Position numbers and translations under genes: made by a program. A DNA stretch of 64,000 bases from assembly GCF_027744825.2 (NCBI RefSeq), contig NW_026527058.1, positions 62,001 through 126,000 on the forward strand, read 5' to 3'. The notes beneath the pieces were generated by a model that saw only the letters and a list, made by a program, of their open reading frames with translations, did no database searches and was not told the DNA's origin. This DNA is from Synchiropus splendidus (lineage: Eukaryota > Chordata > Actinopteri > Syngnathiformes > Callionymidae). Below, in pieces: positions 9,590 through 19,835 of this stretch. Position 1 is the first letter of the stretch. Every line of letters starts with the position of its first letter.

Positions 9590-12500
9590 CAGAACTTGAA
9601 AATGTCAAACCATAGCAGAAAGACTCATTCTAATGAATTCAGGACTAAATCTATATTTCTGAACTTTTTTCAGAGTTGTTAACATTTTCATGGTTTGGTT
9701 CCGAAACCCATAAAAATGCGTTTTCTGCACGCTGCCACAACTTCTCAGGGAAACTTCAAAAAAATGAAATTTTCTTCTCCCACTATAGCAGAAAGGGTCT
9801 TACTAATAGTTGCACATCAAATCTAAGCTGTCTGAAGTGTTTTTTTAAAGTTAACATTTTTATGTTTGGCATTTCGAAACCCACCTTATCTCAGGCTGAA
9901 AACGCGTTTTCTGCATTCGGCCACAAGTTCTCCGCGAAGCTTCAGAACATGAAATTTTCACCTCTCACTATAGCATAAAGGATCTTTCTAGTAGTCAAAG
10001 CACAAATCTAAGCTGTCTGACTTGTTTTTCAAAGGTTATCAACATTTTAATGTTTGCCGTTCCAAAACCCACCTTATCTCAGGCTGAAAAAGTGTTTTCT
10101 GCATTGTGCCATAACTTCTCAGGGAAGCTTCAGAACATGAAATTTTCACCTCCCACTTAAGCAGAAAGGGTCTTTCTAGTAGTTGCAGAACAAATCTAAG
10201 CTGTCTGAACCGTTTTTAGAGGGTTATCAACAATTTTATTTTTGTCGGTCCAAAACCCACTTTCTCTTTGGACGAAAACAAGTTTTACGGACAGTTCACT
10301 CACTGCTCAGCGATGCCCCAGAAGATGAAGTTTTCACCTGCCACTATAGCAGAAAAGGTATTTCTACAAGGTGCAGAACTAACTCAACTTGTCTAAAGTG
10401 ATTTAAGAGAGTTATCAACATTTTTATTTGTGTCGGTCTGTAAACTATCTTTGCTTTGGCTGAAAACGCGTTTTATGCAGTTTACTCACTGCTCAGCGAT
10501 TCCTGAGAACAAGAAAATTTCTCGTGCAACTATAGGAGAAACAGTCTTTCTAGGATAATAAACACTAAACCTACATTCGTGAACTGTATTTCAGGGGGTT
10601 ATCAACTTTTTTTTTTTTTTTCCTGGACAGAAACTCAGCTTATCTCGGGCTGAAAACGTGTTTTCTGCACTGTTCACTCACTGCTTAGTGATGCCTCAGA
10701 ACATAAAAGTTTCTCCTGAATTTACAGCAGAAGCGGTCTTTCTAGCAGCTGCAGAACTAATTCAACATGTCTGACGTGATTTCAGAGTGATAACAACATT
10801 TTTATGTTTGTCGATTCTGAAAACCACTGTCACTCGGGCTGAAAACGCGATTTCTGCACTGTTCACTCACTGCTCATCGATGCCTTAGAACATGAAAATT
10901 TCTCCTGCAAGTAAAGGAAGAACACTCTTTGTAGTATAATAAACATTAGGCCTACCTTTAGGAAATGTATTTCAGGAGGTTATCAGCTGCTTCTTTTTTT
11001 CCTGTTTAGAAACCGAGTTTCTCTTCGGCTGAAAACTAGTTTTCTGCACTGTTCACTCACTGATCAGAATAGTTTCAGATCCTGAAAATATTACCTGCAA
11101 CTATAGGAAAAATAGTCTTTCTAATATATTCAAGACCAAACCTACATTTCTGAACTGTTTTTGCAGGGTTATCAACAATTTTTTTTTCGTCTGTCCAAAA
11201 CCCACTTTGTCTTAGGCCAAACACACTTTTTATACACTGCTCACTCACTGCTCAGAGATTCCACAGAAGATGAAAATTTCACCTGCCACAATAGCAGAAA
11301 AGGTCTTTCTCGTAGGTGCAGAAATAATTCAACGTCTCTGAAGTGGCTTCAGAGAGTTAACATTTTTATGTTGGTCTGAAAACCACAGTGCCTCGGGCTG
11401 AATACGCGTTTTATTATGGACAGAATACCCTCTGAACATTAAATTATCATCTACAATTATAGGAAAACACTCTCTAGTATATACAGCACTCATTCTACCT
11501 TTCTGAACTGTATTCCAGCGCGTTAGCGACGATTTGATTAATTATTATTATTATTTTTTTTTTTTTTTCTGGTATGAAAACCACAATCACTCAGGCTGAA
11601 AACGCGTTTTCTGCACTGTTCACTCACTGCTCAGTGATGCCTCACAACATGAAAATTTCACCAGCAACTATAGGAAAAGCACTCTTTCTAGTATATTCAA
11701 CACTAAACGTACATTTCAGATTTTTTTTTTTTTTTTGACTTTTTCTCAGCGATGCCTCAGAACATGAAAATTTCACCTATACTATAGCAGAATCTGCTAA
11801 AGTCTTTCTAGTAGCTGCAGAACTAATTCAACCTCTCTGAAGTGGTTTCAATGAGTCATCAACATTTTAATGTTTGTTGGTCTGAAAACCACAGTCCTTC
11901 GGTAGAAAACGCGTTTTCTGCACTGTTCACTGACTGATCAGAACAGCCTCAGAACAATGAAAATATCAAGTGTAAATATAGCAAAAAGACTATTTCTAGT
12001 ATATTCAGCACTAAATAAAACTTTCTGAACTGTTTTCAAAGCAACAATTTTATATTTTATTTTATGTGTTCACTGCTGTTCACACAGTGCTTAGGCGTGA
12101 CTGAGAACATGAAAATTTCAACTGCAACAATAGGAAAAACACTCTTTCTCGTATATTCAGCACTAAATGTACCTTTCTGAACTGTTTATCAGGGGGTTAT
12201 CAACTTCTTTTTTCCTGGTCAAAAACCGAGCGTCTCTCAGCCTGAAAACGTGTTTTATGCACTGTTCACTCACTGCTCAGGGATGCCTCAGAACATGAAC
12301 ATTTCACCTGCCAATATAGTAGCAGGAGTGTTTTTAGTAAGTGCCGAACTAATTCAACTTGTTTGAAGTGGTTTCAGAGAGGTAACAACATTTTCATGTC
12401 TATCTGTCTCATAACCACAGTCCTTCGGGCTGAAAACGCGTTTTCTGCAGTGTTCACTCACTGCTCAGCGAAGGCCACAGAACATGACAATTTTACCTGC

Positions 12501-12890
12501 CAATATCAGCAGAAAAGGTGTTTTTAGAGGGTGCAGAACTAATTCAACCTGTCTAAGGTGGTTTCAGAGAGTTATCAAGATTTTTATTTTTGTCGGTCTG
12601 AAAACCACCTTTTCTTGAGCTGAATACGCGTTTTCTGCTCTCTTCACTCACTGCTCAGGGATTACTCACAACATGAAAATTTCACCTGCAACGATAGGAT
12701 AAACACTCTTTCTCATATATTCAACATTAAACCTACATTTCTGAACGGTATTTCAGGTGGTTAACTTTTTTTTTCTGGTCTGAATACCAGCTTTTGACGG
12801 GCTGAAAAGGCGTTTTCTGCACTGTTCACTGACTGAATGGAAAAGCTTCTGAACATGAAAATATCACATACAACTATAGGAAAAACAGCC
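9590..12890 (+). repeat. Satellite-like array 1 (~188-bp monomers, about 17 units)
   Basis: Tandem units recur every ~185-195 bases, marked by AAAACGCGTTTT(C/A)TGCACTGTTCACTCACTG-like words at about 9720, 9905, 10091, 10275, 10468, 10658, 10849, 11038, 11224, 11405, 11601, 11911, 12250, 12439, 12626 and 12812. Two subtypes are mixed: type A has ACTATAGGAAAAACACTCTTTC and CACTAAACCTACATTTC; type B has ACTATAGCAGAAAAGGTC and CAGAACTAATTCAACCT. The first four units are a more diverged variant (CATTGTGCCA). No unit encodes a plausible protein. At 12890 the array runs directly into the loop's TGACGCCCACTTATGTGTGG, a junction also found at 54605. Confidence 0.92.
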
Positions 12891-12960
12891 TTTCCAGTGT
12901 GACGCCCACTTATGTGTGGTCACAGAGTGTGTGTTAGATGTCATTTAATTGTTCAGCATG

Positions 12961-13134
12961 GAGTTGATTAACCGGCAGGTATATGATTAGGTCAGTAGAG
13001 GGCAGGATAGGACAGAGGTTGGGCATTGAAGATGCGTGGGTAAATAGGAAGTGACATTTTTTCATTACTTTTCTCACCATCGAAAAATGTGGAAGCCTCA
13101 CGTGAATCTGTCCACATTTTGTTTCAGGTTAGTT
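12961..13134 (+). repeat. Direct repeat, copy 1 (TATA-leader segment)
   Basis: GAGTTGATTAACCGGCAGGTATAT... to ...TTTTGTTTCAGGTTAGT is repeated at 13991-14165 with about 10% difference. In this copy the TATA-like box reads TATATGAT. The right composite has only one copy (about 54681-54856). Confidence 0.85.
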
Positions 13135-13990
13135 GATTATATGGTTGTCATATCAGAATATAGTTTTTTGTGATTGCATTGTACAGTAGTTTTGTCGACC
13201 AAAGTGGCTTCAGGAGAGTGCAAGGACCGTGTTTTGTTCCATGAAAGCGAATAATTACATTGCACTGAGGTCCTGGTTCAACCGTTCAAACGAGAAAATC
13301 GAATGTATCATCTATATAAATACTCATCACATCTGTGACACTGAGTTTCAAACAAGATAAATATGATTTTACTGGATGTAAGGCAGTAAAATGATTATTT
13401 TGCAAAATGTTTAAAAGAGTAATTTACAATCATAAGAATCAAGTGTTTACATTGTACAAAAACTTTATCATTTAAATGTAAAATCAGAGCGAAATACATG
13501 TCATGTTCTACTTTTATTTGAATTGTTTGATAAAAACAGATGGAAATGTGAAGTGCAAACGTCATTGACATGATTCAGAACGACAGCTTGTTAAGCAGAT
13601 GTGATCTGCAGCAGCAGGGTCATTAGCACGTCTTGTTTACTTCTCACTCGGTCTACAGCAGCATTTCCTGCCTATAGGACTGTGGATTTCCTGTCAGCAG
13701 ACCCCACGCCCAACACAAATGAAGCTCCATCCATCAACATGTAGAAACGCCGGAGGGAAAAAAGTGCAGATGAAAACTGCTCCCACAAACTACTGCTTCA
13801 TGTTTTCCATTGCCAATATGCAAACGTCACTGTGATGCAAGCTTGGTCAGCTGCGTCAGGGGCCTCATCACCGGGGGCCCAAAAACGCGGTTTATCTCCA
13901 TGCTGCCTCCCAAGTCATCAGACTAGAGACGCTTAAAAGGGCCAATATGCAGCAGCCGGTAAATGATGTGTTTCATGGGTGGTTTTTGAA
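13135..13990. other. ~855-bp AT-rich segment unique to the left composite
   Basis: The segment lies between the two direct repeats and has no counterpart elsewhere in the window. The first half is AT-rich; the second half is GC-richer (GTGTGATGCAAGC, CCGGGGGCCC). No open frame of note, no tRNA-like or hairpin structure seen. It begins with AGTTGATTA, the same nine bases that start the repeat (offset by one base), suggesting joining by short homology. It could be captured host DNA or part of a longer ancestral loop. Confidence 0.5.
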
Positions 13991-14165
13991 GAGTTGATTA
14001 ACCGGCAGGTATATAATTCGGTCAGTAGAGGGAAGGGTAGGACAGAGGTTGGGCATTGAAGATGTGTGGGTAAATAGGAGGTGACACTTTTTTTCATTGC
14101 TTTTCTCACCATCGACAAATGTGGAAGCCTCGTATGACTCTGTCCACATTCTGTTTCAGGTTAGT
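13991..14165 (+). repeat. Direct repeat, copy 2 (TATA-leader segment)
   Basis: This is the copy next to the small open frame. It contains TATATAA, a leader, and the polypyrimidine/acceptor-like word CTGTTTCAGG at its 3' end. It resembles 54681-54856 more in the TATA box (TATATAATT) than copy 1 does. Confidence 0.8.
14010..14016 (+). promoter_or_regulatory. TATA-like box
   Basis: TATATAA lies about 170 bases upstream of the small open frame and is retained at 54701-54707 in the other composite (GGTATATAATTAGG), within an otherwise GC-balanced segment. Activity is not known. Confidence 0.4.
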
Positions 14166-14184
14166 CAAATCCATTTTTTTATAA

Positions 14185-14382
14185 TGTTTGTTCCACTTGG
14201 GATTGACTGATTCTGAGTCTGAGTGTGAGGATGGTGATTCAGTTTTTCAGTATACTGTTTTTCCTTCGTACGTTGAGTTCGCTCTGTGTAGATGTGGCGC
14301 TTGTAAGCTAATACTGACAACCGACGTTGACATGGCACGGGTGATTGAGTTGTGTGGAGTTCAGTTTGCTTGTGGTGAATAA
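14185..14382 (+). CDS. Short cysteine-rich open frame in the loop
   Basis: The frame is open from 14185 to the TAA at 14380-14382 (about 65 codons). An almost collinear frame exists at 54876-55073, ending at the same stop. The central part is acidic (DSESECEDGD). The C-terminal half holds CRCGAC, then LTTDVDMARVIELCG and a final FACGE; cysteines at CxCGxC and near the end suggest metal binding. There is no in-frame ATG in either copy; an out-of-frame ATG sits one base before the frame. A stop precedes it in frame (14182). It might be a 3' exon, use a non-ATG start, or be decayed. Two Cys and all of VIELCGV are kept between copies that otherwise differ. No family recognised. Confidence 0.35.
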   Translation, partial: CLFHLGLTDSESECEDGDSVFQYTVFPSYVEFALCRCGACKLILTTDVDMARVIELCGVQFACGE

Positions 14383-14572
14383 CGGTGTTTGGTAAAAAGT
14401 AAGGTTTTATTATTTCTCAACACTAGCCAAAAGGTTTAATGGCAGAATTATACATTCAGATGAAAAGCAATTATGCATGTGGTTCATGATGTCTGACAGT
14501 TGTTGTATGACAAAGTGAGATGTTTGTGAGTGATGTTTCAGAAAGACATTTAATTGTGGTGTGAGTTACCAC

Positions 14573-14578
14573 AATAAA
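14573..14578 (+). promoter_or_regulatory. Possible polyadenylation signal
   Basis: AATAAA lies about 190 bases after the stop of the short frame. The other composite has AAAGAAAAAA at the matching place (about 55257), so the signal is not kept there. Confidence 0.3.
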
Positions 14579-14730
14579 AAAACATAATCCCTTGGATTAC
14601 TTTTCTCACCATCGACAAATGTGGAAGCCGTGTGTGACTGTCCGCATTTTGTTTCAGACGGCATTCTACTGACCACATTAAGACACCACTTTTTAACTGT
14701 GGACAAGGTCACAGTATTCAGACCTGTTAC

Positions 14731-15670
14731 AGATGCATAGTTTTACATAGAAGTTTTCTTCCTACGCTTTTAGATGGAGCAGAGGTGAGAGCAGTCGACT
14801 GGTCTCTCCAAGATGAGCAGCAATGATCAGCACGGCTATGATTTGGACAGCTGGGATAACCCCGCCCCTTCGACAAGCGACGGTGTTCCCCCCCCCCGGG
14901 GCAGCGGCTGTGTGAGGAGGAGGCGCCACGAGCGGAGAACCACGCCGACGGACTGTTGAAACTCAAAATCTCTGTAGAGTGAGAAAGGATCTGTGATGGA
15001 TGAGCCGGTCCACGGAGCACAAAAAGAGCGCAATGATGTTCTCAAGCGCTGTGAGCTGGTTGCCGACGGCGTAAACACCATTCCACTGCGCAATGGAGAC
15101 TCTGTCAGCGGTGGGTGGGATGGTCACCCCTCAGGGGGGAGGTCGAGCTCCCGGGGCGAACGCATCAGGCATGGCGCATGACGGCTGAGTGAGCGGGAAC
15201 GGTGAGCCGCCAATCCAAACCCTCCACCAGGCAGTAAGCTCCGTACCTGACCAAGTGCGGTCCTAGTGGGAGTGGAGTGTAAGGACCGTGCCGGGAATAG
15301 TCCGGATTTCTTCCAGTTGTGGGCAGACAACATGCGGTCCTGCCCTTGGTGTAGTCTCGCCATCCAACGCCAGCTGGCCGTTAGTGAAGTGGTATGATTC
15401 TTGAGCTGCCGGTGGAGAGAGAGCTCAACTTTGATACGACGGAGGCGGATGACATGAGGCGCAGGAGAAGATCAAGCGGGAACGTGCTTGATTCCACCAC
15501 ACGGAACTCATCCAACTCTGGGAAGTCTCCAGACGCACCTCATAGAAGCGCCTGGCTCTCGTCAAACTCATCCCATGGCTTGGAAGCAGGAAATGTGGAT
15601 GGAATGAAAACGGTTTGGCTGCTTGTAGCCCAGTCGCAGCGCCCTATTCGTAGAGGTTTAGTGTTGAATA
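14731..15670 (-). mobile_element. DIRS-like inner (-) arm, left composite
   Basis: Reverse complement of the block at 6190-7020 and paralogue of 55390-56280. It covers the gag-region-like part, with minus-strand words such as MARLHQGQDRMLSAHNWKK around 15363-15300 and SLPGGGF near 15230, and ends at the array junction (TGTTGAATATACGAGAAAG at about 15665). Frames in this block are conserved between copies only in patches, so I cannot decide which frame was coding. A gag role is inferred only from position upstream of RT. Confidence 0.6.
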
Positions 15671-16850
15671 TACGAGAAAGTTTTTTTTTCCTATAGTTGC
15701 AGGTGAAACTTTCATGTTCTGAGGCATCGCTGAGCAGTGAGTGAACAGTGCAGAAAACGCGTTTTCACCCCGAGGGATTGTGTTTTTTTGTCCGACAAAC
15801 ATAAAAATATTGATAACTCTGTGAAACTACTTCAGACAGGTTGAATTCGTCCTCAGCTACGACAAAGACGCCTTCTGCTATAGTTGCAGGTGATGTTTTC
15901 ATGTTCTGAGGCTTTTCTGATCAGTGAGTGACCAGTACAGAATATGCATTTTTAGCCTGAGAGAAGCTGGGTTTCGGACTGTCAAAAATACAATAGTTGA
16001 TAACCCTCTAAAAACAGTTCAGAAATGTAGGTTTAGTGTTGAATATGCTAGAGAGAGTGTTTTCCCTATAGTTGCAGGAGAAAAAACGTTTTGCCTGTAG
16101 TTGCAGGTGATATTTTCATCTTCTGAGTCCCGCCTAAGCAGGGCAGAAAACACGTATTCAGCCCACGAAAAGGTGGTTTTCAGACCAACAAGGATTAAAA
16201 TGTTGATTACTTTCTGAAACCACACAGAGAGGTTTAATTAGTTCTGCTGCTACAAGAAATAACGCTTCTGCTATACAGTCAGGTGAAATTTTCATGTTCT
16301 GAGGCATCGCTGAGCAGTGACTGAACTGTGCAGAAAACGCGTTTTCAGCCCGAGAGAGGCTTGGTTTCTGACGAGGAAAAAAAAATATTGTTGATTACAC
16401 CATGAAAATAGTCCAGAAACGTGGATTTAGTGCCGAATATACTCGAAAGAGCCTTTTTCCAACAGTCGCAGCTGATATTTTCATGTTCTGGCACTATTCT
16501 GAGCAGTGAATGAACAGTGCAGAAAACGGGTTTTCACCTGAGTGAGGATGGTTTTCAGAATCGACAAACATAAAAATGTTATCACTCTGCAACCACTTCA
16601 GAAATGTTGAATTAGTTCAGCACCTGCTAGTATGACCACTGTAGCTATAGTGCCAGGTGAAATTTTAATGTTCTGAGACAGCCCTGAGCAGAGAGTAAAC
16701 AGTGCATAAAACGCGTTTTCAGCCCGTGGGACCTGTACCTTTCAGACCAACAAACATAAAAATGTTGATAACTCTCTGAAACCACTTCGGAGACATTGAA
16801 TTTGTTCTGCAGCTACGAGACAGACCCCTTCTGCTAAGCTGGTGTGCGCT
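15671..16850 (-). repeat. Satellite-like array 2 (minus orientation, about 6 units)
   Basis: Same ~188-bp monomers as array 1 but inverted: CAGTGAGTGAACAGTGCAGAAAACGCG at about 15736, 16316, 16505 and 16695, with degraded units between. Both A and B subtypes occur. It is flanked on the left by the inner arm and on the right by the RT block (about 16850), the same neighbours as array 5 at 56290-57840. Confidence 0.9.
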
Positions 16851-17390
16851 CATGACTCCTGTTTGGACTCTGGCTAGAATCAAAAAGGAGTCCAAGTACG
16901 TCAGAATCCGCAGACCCTGTCTCCTTAGTGGTTTGAGCCACTCCTCCACGCACTTGGCAAAAAAACGAGGCACTCGACACTAGAGACCGTGTTGTGGAAG
17001 TAGGCCTCTGCAAGATCTATGGAGGTCATCCACTCTCACACTCTGACACACTCCAGGAGTCTCCTGGTAGTCTGGAACCGCTGTCTGGTCATGAGTTGGT
17101 TGAGGAGACTGAGATCCAGAACAGGTGTCCACTCTCCTGTCTTCTTGGGTTCCAGAAAGTACCCGGAGTAAAACCCAGTGTAGGAGGATCGCTTAGGAAC
17201 TAATTCGATTATTCCCATTGTCAGGAGAGCGCGGTCCTCCTCCATCAGACATGACAGCTGGTTCTCTGAGTTCATTCAGGTCCATGTGGTGATGCAGAAC
17301 CTGGGGGTTGACTGTGAAACTGAAGGACGTGTCAATGACCGTGTATTTTCTCGATCCATATGGGCAGGTGAGGAGACAGGCGCTTTCAGT
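16740..17390 (-). pseudogene. DIRS-like reverse transcriptase, two fragments
   Basis: Fragment one (17275-17036) reads ENQLSCLMEEDRALL, FYSGYFLEPKKTGEW, VLDLSLLNQLMTRQRF and ends LLECVRV, i.e. the fingers region before the first catalytic Asp. A short DLAxAYFHNTVSS-like part follows near 17000. Fragment two (16973-16840) reads RFFAKCVEEWLKPLRRQGLRI and the catalytic box YLDSFLIL, where DIRS RTs have YLDDWLIL; the second Asp is lost. The sequence between fragments is deleted, as in the copies at 48200 and 57960. The satellite begins inside the RT gene just after the box. Confidence 0.7.
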
Positions 17391-19260
17391 TCGGAAGATA
17401 TTCTGTCAAGACACGTGCCCAGAGCACAAGAACAGACCCGGCCTCCGGGGCGGGTCTAGGACGAAAGGGTCGTCTGTGCACAGCGCCCTCTCCTCTGGGG
17501 ACTTCAAGTCCCGCTGGTTCTTCAAAAACAGACTCGCTTTTGTCAGCTGAGCCGTCAGAGGAATTCGGTTCCCCAAACTTGCAGTGTACCTTGATCTGAC
17601 ACTGCAATTCTCCTAAGATGTACACCCGAGGGACTGGCCAAATCATCCTCAGAAAGAGATGACTCTGTAGATGACGATGTCCTACCTGCCTCTGAGAGGT
17701 TTGCAGGGCTGCAGAGAACAGAATCACAGACACACATCCTATCAGACGTTGCACGAGGGAGCTGTGAACCGAGCATGTCTGGCACGCTGCGCCTACTCAG
17801 TGTTCCTCTGAAGTGGTGACTTTCGCGGCCCTGTGGCGACCCCTGCTAAAAACTGGCGAGTCTGAGGAATAAGAAGAGTTAATGGCAGAATTGAAACTCC
17901 CCTGACTTTTGGCTGGTACCAGGATCTTTTGAGAGACGGGAAAGAGTTATTTGATGTCTGTGCTTCATATTGTGGCGAATCTGAGGAAAAACATAACGTC
18001 TTGGCTCCAGAAACTTCCCCAGGGACAGTTCTGGCGTCAGGTATAAGGAGGCAGAGAGCCTGTTACTATACTGCTCGGTCTCCTGAGACGATGTCAAACA
18101 AAAACTAATTTTTGAAGCCGGAGTTCGGACTGACTGGAGCCGGAAGAGAATTTGGCGAGTGAGAAACCTTTATTTTGGGCAGAGAAGAAACAGACCCGAT
18201 ACCAAAGTAATGCATCTTTTTTTCCAAGTTCGACTTTGGTTTAGATGCATACTTTTAGATACAAAGTTCTTCCTATGCTTTTGGAGGGAGCAGAGGTGAG
18301 AGCAGCCGACTGGTCTCTCCAAGAGGAGCGGCGATGATCAGCGCGGCTATTATACGGCTGTTCCCCAAAGCCGGCGGCTGTGTGTGGAGGAGGCCCCGCG
18401 AGCAGAGCACCACGGCGGCGGACTGTTATGTCTCCAAAATCTCTGGTGGACTCCATGGAGCTCTTAAAGAGCGCGATGATGTTCTCAAGCGCTATGAGCC
18501 GTTTGACGACAGCATAGACACAATTCTACTGAGCGATGGTGGCTCTGTCAGCGCCGGGTGGGATGGTCACTCCTCATGGGGGAGGTCAAGTTCCAGGGGC
18601 GAGGGCATCGCGCATTACGGCTGATTGAGAGGGAACGCTGCGCTGCAAATCCAAGCCCTCCACCTATTAAGCTCCGTACCTGAACACGTGCGGTCCTTCT
18701 GTGGAGTGTCAGAACTGCGCTGGGAATAGTCCGGATTGAATTGGACTAGAAGCGGATGTTTACCTAACAGACGGCAGTTCACATCCATTTGGCATTATAT
18801 GCTTTGAGTGTTGCGGGTGCTTTAGCATTTCGAATAGTGAACTGCATTTAGGGGGCAGAGGACTGCCTGCTAGCCTTGAAGTAGTCATGCCCCAGGATCA
18901 GAGTTCTTAATAGAGTAATTTCTGCCCCGTGTTACAGGACTGTTTGGGAGGCAGGCAGGCTCCAGGGACAGCTGGACACAAACATATTCCAGGGATATTA
19001 CACCAGCCTTTCTACTTCACTGGAAGTGCCAGGGCGGTCATCTGGACCACGGAAACTTCAGGCAGGACTGAGGTCTCGTCGCAGTCACGGGAGAGACTTG
19101 TCTCATCACCACAGCAGTGGATTTAACCGCAGGAGACTCGGCGCTTGTGGAGCTCCGTACGTGGACATCGGGACTTCGGCAGCTTCCCCCGGGGCAGTCG
19201 GCTGACCGGAGGAAATTTCTGTTTGTGCGGAAATTTGTTTTAAATAAAAGCATTGCTTGG
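16851..19260 (-). mobile_element. DIRS-like outer (-) arm, left composite
   Basis: From right to left (5' to 3' on the minus strand): outer end and YR N-terminal piece (19110-18740), gag-region-like block (18740-18240), leader (18240-17870), pre-RT protein (17870-17390), RT N-terminal half (17390-17000) and RT palm fragment (16990-16850), then array 2. It mirrors 4057-6110 of the left arm and parallels 57840-60310. 19111-19260 is a further tail ending in AAATAAAAGCATTGC and a poly-T/TTA tract. Everything is broken by stops. Confidence 0.65.
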
Positions 19261-19299
19261 AGCATAGTATTTGCGTTTTTTTTTTTTTTTTTCTTTTTT

Positions 19300-19690
19300 T
19301 TTTTTATTATTATTATTCATATTGAATTCGCTCCTTCCAGTGCCTCGGCCTTGAGCGCTCCACTGGGCCTGGTAGCCTGGGGCCCTGTCCGTGAACCTGG
19401 CGACACTGCACAATGATGGTCCGGACATTTGATTCGTTCTCCCAAGTGGGTTGAAGAGACACGCCCTGTGGTAGCCAAAGCTGAAAGGAATACACACAGG
19501 ATGTATCAACACAGCAGGTTTTATGCACGGTTCCAACTTCCAACAAACCGGATGGTGACACGGCAACATAACAAGAGCGCCCCCAAGTTGTGACCCCAAA
19601 TAATCCCATGACACGTCATAACATCTCGTCTCCCTCAAAATGTTCACGTCTTCCAACTTCACTCCCAAAACTCTTGTCCCCAAATAAGTC
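19300..19690 (-). repeat. LTR-like sequence (minus), Gypsy type
   Basis: The minus strand at 19556-19490 matches window positions 1-64 (TTGTTGGAAGTTGG, CCTGCTGTGTTGATAC). Upstream on that strand (19690-19560) there is a U3-like part. Downstream (19480-19320) the sequence is not that of the left Gypsy; its final part, GGAAGGAGCGAATTCAATA (about 19340-19320), recurs at 60340-60360 next to the second Gypsy copy. The poly-T/TTA tract at 19270-19315 separates it from the DIRS-like arm. Probably a solo or truncated LTR; boundaries uncertain. Confidence 0.5.
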
Positions 19691-19835
19691 TAAAACTTAA
19701 GTCTAAAATAAAATAATAAAATAGTCATAAAATAGTGTGGAACTTAAACGACGAAACCAAAACAAAACAAAACAAAAACATGCCTATTTATGCTAAAGAA
19801 TAAGAAAATAGCAACCAACTTGGCCTAAAGGCCTT

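Larger units (their letters stand above)
12900..14730 (+). other. Loop region of the left composite
   Basis: The region is shared with 54605-55400 except for 13135-13990, which is unique to this copy. It contains a TATA-like box, a splice-acceptor-like TTTTGTTTCAG repeated three times (about 13120, 14150 and 14650), a short cysteine-rich open frame and a polyA signal. It sits between the (+) array and the start of the (-) inner arm, at the axis of the inverted repeat. Confidence 0.6.

Noticed and set aside
9590..12890. CRISPR-like array
   Set aside because: Units are ~188 bp contiguous tandem repeats without unique spacers, in a eukaryotic transposon context.
14185..14382. Resemblance of the cysteine pattern to small zinc-binding DNA-virus oncoproteins
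   Set aside because: Acidic N-terminus and CxxC look similar, but the spacing to the second Cys region is shorter, the second pair is incomplete, and there is no LxCxE motif or other viral gene nearby.
19240..19683. 147-codon minus-strand open frame as a gene
   Set aside because: It overlaps LTR-like sequence that matches the Gypsy LTR at 1-64 and includes a low-complexity poly-Asn/Lys end from the TTA/T tract.
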